Positions 57,133 to 64,000 of a stretch of 64,000 nt of DNA are shown one piece after another (position 1 is the stretch's first letter; each line of letters starts with the position of its first letter). Under the pieces are notes generated by a model that ran no database searches, was not told where the DNA came from, and saw only the letters and a list, made by a program, of their open reading frames with translations. Where the stretch lies: positions 14,789,297-14,853,296 of the forward strand of contig OZ020517.1 in NCBI GenBank assembly GCA_963971425.1, in the 5' to 3' direction. A program made the translations under genes and the position numbers. This DNA comes from Bryoerythrophyllum caledonicum. Taxonomy: Eukaryota > Streptophyta > Bryopsida > Pottiales > Pottiaceae.

Positions 57133-57664
57133 CACTAGGTGTATTGTACACTAAATACAAACCCCTAGACTAATTGCAAATTAAGAAGTGTTGTAGTAAG
57201 AGAACAATGCACTAAATGCCAAGTACTACACTATTTGTCAATTTTAGTAAAGATTGCAAAACATATTTTTTCACTTTGTGCACATTTAGTGTATCAATAG
57301 TAGAAGTGAAAAGTAAAGTCTAGAAATGATGGTCGGTGGGCCGCCGAGTTCTGCCAGAGAACCTTATCAGCAGTCTTTAGAGGAGCATAACTAACTCATA
57401 GACTATTTGAATTGGCCCTTGGGCATATGCGGTGTTTTTTGACATCTACAAAAGATTTAGATGTCAAAAAGCACTCATATATTTTATTTGTACAAAAAAT
57501 TTGTGAGTTATGGCCATTTGGAAGTTGCAAATGAGGAGAAGCATAGGTTGGCCGCCGTCGTTGACATTGGCGGCTAACACTAATTGTCAACTTATTCACA
57601 AATAGTGTACTAGGATAAGTACACTATTTGTAGCACTACACTAAATGCAATGTTCAGTGTAGTG
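57133..57664. mobile_element. Long CACTA MITE in duplication copy 2
   Basis: 532 bp, starts CACTAGGTGTATTGTACACT and ends GTTCAGTGTAGTG; orthologous to 42410-43069 with one 33-bp unit instead of five. Confidence 0.75.
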
Positions 57665-57739
57665 CCCTACCAAAACTGAGTAAGCTTAAAAATCCATCAA
57701 ACCATTGTTTCTTGTTGTGTTCAACAGCTCAACTCAAGC

Positions 57740-58565
57740 TTAACCTCTAAAAGGCCGTGATATTTTAGCACCCAAACTCACTAAGAAGTACCAGTTTCAG
57801 TGCATTCCACACAAAATGCAAATAAACATTGTTTATACATATCTAACCAAAGGATCTTGTACTAGGACTGTACAAGTGTGTGTCGTAAAATTTATGTTCA
57901 ATTTTATAGCACGGATTGAAAGATGTTAGCCTTTGATGTGAGATGTACTCTTCTTAAGGTCATACTAAACACCTTCAACAAACTTTGACTACCTTTTATG
58001 GTAAATTTATACACTACGGGCCCTGATTTTTTTATTTGATTTGATAAAGGATCATGTTAGGTACATGTGCACCAAATTTTAGAAGTAGAAGAGGGGCAGA
58101 ACTTAGAAGATGCCTTTAAAAGTCTTGCAATGCAACTATGTGAGGAGAATTAACAATTCAACAACAAGTTTTGCATATATCATATCCTTCACATATTTTT
58201 GGAATTCTAAAATCCATACTGTAGATGCAAAGATTTCCATTTTCTTTCCAAGAGATTCTTCTTTTTTTTTGGACGAAAAGTGGACTTTCCATTGAATTTA
58301 GAAATAATAAGGTTTTGCTACACTATTTGTTTTATGTGACACTATCTTGCTGCACTATTTGTACATGATACTAAAAAATGTTTGTAACTTTTGAACCGTT
58401 AATCAAATTCTACAAAAAATTTACCAATGCTTGCTATGAAAAAATTGCCCATTCATTAAGAAAATCTCAAAAAATCATGTCTCAATCTCAAGAAATTTGA
58501 GATTGAGGGACTCAATCAAAACTCAAAGTGTCGACCGAGGAGATTGTGGTCCTTTCAGAGGTTAA
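57740..58565. mobile_element. TTAACC-ended element, copy 2
   Basis: Starts TTAACCTCTAAAAGGCC and ends GGTCCTTTCAGAGGTTAA; partner of 43137-43952. Confidence 0.55.
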
Positions 58566-59078
58566 AATCAAAGTCTATTAAAGAATATAATTCATCGGAA
58601 AAATCAACTCTTCTCCAAATTTCCCACCATCACAAAGGTGAAGGTTTCTTGAGGTGATGAATGCTATGAAGGGGTGATTTGATGGAGTCTATAGTTATTT
58701 TGATTCTAATAAGGGTCTTGCATTTTTTCTTCCTCTCTATTTTCTTCCTCATTATTGCCTTTTGGACCTATTTTAGTATTTGACCAACTTATTTATGTTA
58801 CCAGTATATTGACTCATTGTCACCAATGGGGTAACATGACAAATTTCTATTTTTTCCCGTTCCCGTCCAAGATCCTTCATCCATGTTTTTGTCTCCAACC
58901 CCTTGTCCCCATTCCAGACTCCATCCCTCGTCCCTACCCCAACCCTTATTGCCCTTTTCCGTCCTTAAAACCGCAACTTAAGTTAACATACTATCAACAG
59001 GATAGTAGTGAACTTGAAGATCCGAACTTTTACTTATAACAGTAAAAATTGATTTAGTTGGTCTTGCGACATCTCATC

Positions 59079-59432
59079 TTAACCCTTCAGAGCTGGAAAT
59101 GCCCAAATGTGGTCTCTAGGAGGGTTAAAACACATTGTCCAAGTCTATAGAGGAAACTAAGGCCAAAACATTCTTCACGATGGACATAGTCCAGATTACA
59201 ATGATTCTAATGAGACCATTGCCACAAAAATTGATGCAGGCTTTAGCAAACTACAGTGATTTCCATGAATTAGTTTCACAGTGATATGTATCCGATGTGC
59301 ACATGATGTTCTGCATGATCTATCACGCTTATAGAATCTCCTAGGTCTTGCCGGTCATGCTCGGCACTAAAGGATTAAAGACTAATTTAGGGTGGTTTTG
59401 GTGAAACATAATCTCTGCCCTTTAGGAGTTAA
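59079..59432. mobile_element. TTAACCC-ended MITE, copy 2
   Basis: Starts TTAACCCTTCAGAGC and ends GCCCTTTAGGAGTTAA; partner of 44454-44807. Confidence 0.6.
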
Positions 59433-59722
59433 ATATTGATATATATCCATTAGCAATTTTAAAATTTTCACAACCTCTTTAGATAACAAATACTCAATTG
59501 GGATTCTTTGTTGGAGAAGGAATTTCTAAATATTGTAATTTTAGACTAGATTACCTTAGAAACAACTAGCCCCTACCATACTTGGCATGATAAGCTGGTT
59601 GTACACCCATTATAAACAAACACTCAAAGCATTTCAATGAACAAGATTTTCTATGTCGAAGTGAACAACAAATTATGTAGTGATCTCAACAATATTACTG
59701 AGTTATAACAACAAATTATGTA

Positions 59723-59929
59723 CACTAAAGATGTGTAACCACACTAATGTTTTTGGTAATGCAATAACTTTTTACTTTCGAAGAAGATTTTTACAGAGGG
59801 CGCAACTATCAATACTTCTAAAGGGAGTGATCATTGTTAACATAGTTGGTAAAAATATTCATCAAGAGTAAAAACTTATAGCAATTTTAAACAAATTAGT
59901 GTGGTTAACACTAAATATCATCTTTAGTG
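59723..59929. mobile_element. CACTA-type MITE, copy 3
   Basis: 207 bp with ends CACTAAAGATG and CATCTTTAGTG, interior related to 18577 and 28762. Absent from copy 1 (compare 45070-45110). The sequence 'gtgatctcaacaatatta.tgagttataaca' appears on both sides, a duplication far longer than a normal CACTA target site. Confidence 0.75.
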
Positions 59930-60364
59930 TAGTGATCTCAACAATATTATTGAGTTATAACACCTGCCAAAGTCCAGTGCGGCCAGATTTTGACACTTAT
60001 GCCCCGACATTAGTAAATTGCAAGAGTGGAAGTTTGTGAGTAGAGGATCATGTTTAGTCAGTCAGGTGGTACCCTCGGGAGAAACTGATCATTGGCCAAC
60101 AAATATCCTCGGTAGTATTCATGGCCAACAAACAGACTAGATGTAAAGCCAGTGGCTAGGATCATCAATGTCCCACCAGAGACCATGACTGAGATTGCGC
60201 TAGGGTTCCCACTAGGGTGTTGTTTGTAGATCAATTTAGTCACTTGGGCACTTGAGGCACAGTCACTGGTGCACTTACTTTTTTTTCCTACCCATTCCCG
60301 TACATTCCCCAATCTGATATGCCTCCTCACTCCCCAAGGCTTACTTTGGGACACATATCCACTT

Positions 60365-60795
60365 AGTAGGCTCACACATATGTGTGCGGATGAGCCTACA
60401 TTGGGGCCCCAACGATTGGTGGTGGGCCCCACTAAACTAAAGGTAAATTTGGATGAAATTTTAAAAGTATAAATTGGTTCCCAATATAAACACGTTGGGA
60501 ACTACTCGGGAATGGAGGGAACGTGTTGAGATTGATGGGGAATGTTGGGAACATACTTGAGAACATGGCGGGGAACTCTAGGAAACAACATGGGAACTTG
60601 TCGGGAATGCAATGGGAATGTTGTGGTAATTATATGGTTAAAAAGGTAAATAAGAAAAGGGTAACTAAATGGTTTGGTTAGGAACCATATTAGATTTTAC
60701 CATGAAACTGGTGTGGGCATGAGGAGCCCAAACTGGACTTCTAGGGACCATATCTATTATCTGGGAGATGAAGCCCCATATGGTCATAAATAGAG
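60365..60795. repeat. Copy 2-specific insertion with GGGAA-rich repeats
   Basis: About 430 bp not found in copy 1, containing degenerate repeats of the form 'ttgggaac...tcgggaatg' (60500-60620). No termini recognised. Confidence 0.4.
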
Positions 60796-62190
60796 TGATG
60801 AATGAGGTTGTAAAGACGCATGACATGTTGGCCATGGCCACAGCTGCACAAGGTTGACATTTGCCACTGAATTCTCTCCTGTCTTTGAATTTTGGAGTTT
60901 TCCGTGGTGCTTGGATTGAATCAGACCAACAAAATGTGGATCATGCTGATTTCTGACGGGAGCCAAACGTGTGCACAGTCATGCTTTTTGAACAATCCAA
61001 GCACTTGTACATCCAATCGTGCAGTTGTAGATGACCATTTTTTTGAAGATTCCAATCGTACCCATGTGCAAAGAACACGTGTGTGTTGTAAAAAAGAACA
61101 CTTCACGTTTACTTCCTGCCATGACAGTAGATTTTCTCATATTTCTTTGAAACTATGTGGCCAGTGTCAATTTCGTGGGCTGTGCGTCATGATTCAATGT
61201 TGAACAGATAGATGAACTTGGAGTGAATTATACTTTTGATACTTTGTAATACTTGAGCTGTGCAAGTGGTGACCATGATTGCCTGTCAATGACAGTGGAG
61301 TGGCTATGTTTCACCAAAATCACCCCAAATTGTTTTCTTTCATGTGGGATTTTTTTTAGACTAATCCAAACAACATTTTACTATTTTTGACCGCATGATC
61401 AAAGCTTAGTGCTATAAGAAAGACACTCAAAACATTTCATACACTTTGACTAGGCGGATTGTAAGATATGTGCATTTGAAGGGTGCAGTAGAGTTTCTTT
61501 TCTTCCCTGTGCGGATAGGGTTAGCGTACTTTGACTCTAATAAGTAGCATATTTTCACACTCCAAATTGTATGATTTTTATAGAACTATGTTCTATCTAA
61601 TGTTAGCTCATTGCACTCCAAAAACCATAATTGATGGAGGGATTTAGGACAAGGAAAAAGGTCTTGCAATGACTCGGGGTACCGCGTGCGGCCATTTCTT
61701 AAGTAAAAATTTAGTTTTTAATTTGATTAATAAGTTTGTACATAAAATTTAAATGGTGAATGACATTTCATGCCTTTTCTATTAAGGGGAAATGAAATTT
61801 GAGAAAGAACAAAATTCTAGGTTTCTATGCATTCTTATGTGAATCAATGAGGGTTTCCAAGGACTTTATCATAGAGCTCTATAGTACTACTATTCAACCC
61901 AACAACATACTACTCAATTGCCTCAAACTTGAGCATTTGATGTTTGAAGCACCATGAATTCTTCTCTATGAAATGGAAATATCAATATTTACGCAATGAT
62001 GACCTATATTCCTATACTCTGGAAAAAGTCCAAAACTAATCTTCAAAATTATTTTTTAGGAACCTACCCAAACTCAAGTTGTACCCCATATGTACAAAAG
62101 GTCATTTACGGGTTAAATCATGGGTGCATTGGTCTTAGTGATGTGTTCCTACAATCTATTACTCTGATGTGGCAATGACACTTTTTCATG

Positions 62191-64000
62191 TGCTAACCTC
62201 CAAGACAATACGACAATTTTTCACCAATAAACACTTCAAATATACCCATACTAATACAAAGAGCATATAGAGAAAAAATCTTTTTTATTTCAATTTTAAA
62301 CTACATGATCATGATCTAGACCAGTAAGAACACGTTCTTCAGGTATTCAAGAAATTTCGACCATGTGAATCGGAAGATTACAATGTTTGAAGAAGAAGGA
62401 AAAAAACTGATTTTTTTTTCATCCTCACTTAACCCGTAAACGACCAAGTGTCAAAAATGGGCTTTTTGAAACTTTATCAAGCTCCTATGGTGTCAATTCA
62501 TAACATTCTTCTTTTAATATTTTATTTTAGACGGGCAATACCAAAACCTCAGTGGGAGAACAATTTTTTCCCTAAATTTGACATTTAATGAAAAATTATA
62601 GGATTTTGAATTTCAAACGAGACAGCGGACACGTCAGTGGGCACCTCCAATTTCTTTTGTTAAGACATTGTATTGAATGTGAGATTTCAATTCTAACAAG
62701 CAATATTATTTCCTTTCATATAGTCCAAAAAATGTTCTTGTCTTTAGTGAAAAATAGCATATAAACCCAAGTCAAACATTTTCACACATTGTCGGTCAAG
62801 GTTCAAACAAAAACTTCTTCCTTTCCCTATAAAACTTAGAGTTCTTCATGTTTCCTACTTTTTAATTTTTCCACAACAAAAAGTGGTGTAAAACAACATA
62901 TTGAACATTCAAACAATCAATCTAAAATATATTAAGCTCACAAAAAATTAAAACGTGAATTAGCAATCTTTGAACCTCTACTCCTTACACAATTGTTTTG
63001 AATATGCTACAACCGTCCTCTACCACTAAAAATTGGTGTATAAGGAACTAACATCATGCTCAACACAATGGTGATGGGTTTAGACCTTGTGTAGTGCAAA
63101 GATTTGACGTCAAAGTGTGTTGATCTACTCAATGCAAGGAAGAAAATGAACCATTTTCTTGACTCCAAACACGGTAATCTTTCAATTGGAGTGGTCAAAT
63201 TTTATGAAATTTTGAGAGTATGTCACTTAATAAATCTTAACCCCAAAAGTTCCTTGACAATTTTCCTCAAAAACTCGTCCAAAACTGCCACTGTTAAAAA
63301 GAGGCACGAAAATCACATTTTCAAGTAACATATCGGACTTTTAACCGTAAGATCTTTAAAAAGATTCATATACAATTAGTCCTTATTTTTTTGGTAGCAA
63401 TTCACCGCATGGATATGAAGAATATAGCATTTGAAGTGCAAGGAATAGATTTTTCTCTCCTTTGCCCTGCAAGGTCAGCCCACTTTGACTTAGCATAACT
63501 TGTAAGCTTTACACTAAAGTGTGTTTGAAACCATTATCAATATGACCCATATGGTGTTAGCTAATTGTGTGCAAAATTTGGGGTGAAATCAAAGGATACA
63601 ACATGTGGAAATAAATATTTTAGTGAAAGGGGATATAAAATCATGAGAATGAGTACAAAAGCGGTAAAACACGCAATTAAGCAATTATGCACTTAGCCAA
63701 GTGCACTGGTTGCTGGTAGAAAGTCGCAAGTTATTTGCTCATAACTTTAAAAAAAATCAAAATTTGGCAAAAGTTTAGTATGTTTTTTGTCACAAAATTT
63801 TGGTGTTTGTCATGTCAAACATTGGCATCTTCATGTTCATATCAGTAATATATTTTTTACATTCGCTACTTTTTTTAAGAAATATATGATTTCTAATCTA
63901 GTTACAAAATGATATATGCTACAAAATCTTGCTACAAAATTATAATCATGTGCCCAAAGAGATTATAAATGTGTTTTGAGTTATTATAGGATTTTAGAGT
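62191..64000. other. AT-rich right flank, no gene
   Basis: No coding signal. 63238-63640 is a second copy of the left part of the 29161-30340 element, starting TTAACCCCAAAAGTTCCTTG; it runs out before a matching right end is reached in this window. Confidence 0.5.

Larger units (their letters stand above)
55096..62190. repeat. Segmental duplication, copy 2
   Basis: Direct copy of 40388-54640, about 7.1 kb. It gained a probable solo LTR (55982-56337), a CACTA MITE (59723-59929) and about 430 bp at 60365-60795, and keeps the empty site of the copy 1 MULE at 61169-61177. Confidence 0.85.

Overview
The window is intron-rich eukaryotic nuclear DNA from the green lineage, most likely a streptophyte: either a charophyte-type alga or a seedless land plant. 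The evidence is GT-AG introns throughout; captured pieces of genes with plant-type sequence (HMG-CoA reductase with its plant membrane anchor, a MenG-like phylloquinone methyltransferase, a plant O-fucosyltransferase, acyl-CoA oxidase); Helitron, CACTA and Mutator transposons; and an intact LRR-Roc-COR (ROCO) protein, a family I associate with algae and seedless plants rather than flowering plants. I cannot name the species.

Four host genes look intact: the LRR-Roc-COR protein (9503-14835, +), a kinesin-5 spindle motor of about 23 exons (start unresolved, about 33711-39882, +), and two paralogous secreted lipocalins (40395-41724, - and 55105-56730, -). The kinesin and the first lipocalin are convergent. 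I see no operon-like or pathway logic linking them; transposons fill most of the space between.

Layout. 1-1470: a tRNA-derived SINE with a 15-bp target duplication, plus dispersed repeats. 1470-5010: a degenerate CACTA-like element with an ATAACATAAT-type microsatellite at its core, split by two head-to-tail Helitrons (C and D); Helitron C carries fragments of acyl-CoA oxidase, SF3B1 and a G-patch protein. 5114-5422: a GC-rich inverted repeat with 100-bp arms. 9503-14835: ROCO gene. 14836-18900: AT-rich, no genes. 18929-24803: a second head-to-tail Helitron pair (B and A) on the minus strand; B carries O-fucosyltransferase, MenG-like and HMG-CoA reductase fragments, A carries SF3B1 and F-box-like fragments. 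24804-33700: MITEs and foldback elements. 33711-39882: kinesin-5.

40388-62190 is a direct tandem segmental duplication, each unit starting at a lipocalin gene. Copy 1 (40388-54640) was later interrupted by a 7,990-bp Mutator-like element (45817-53806) with long terminal inverted repeats and a 9-bp target duplication; copy 2 (55096-62190) keeps the empty site. Conversely, copy 2 gained a 356-bp TG...CA element, probably a solo LTR, in the lipocalin intron, where copy 1 is empty. MITEs shared by both copies predate the duplication.

The most unusual content is the Helitron system: four non-autonomous relatives, chained in pairs at exact termini, each with a GGGGAC-repeat tract before the 3' hairpin, and three of them carrying pieces of host genes, with different parts of SF3B1 in two separate elements.
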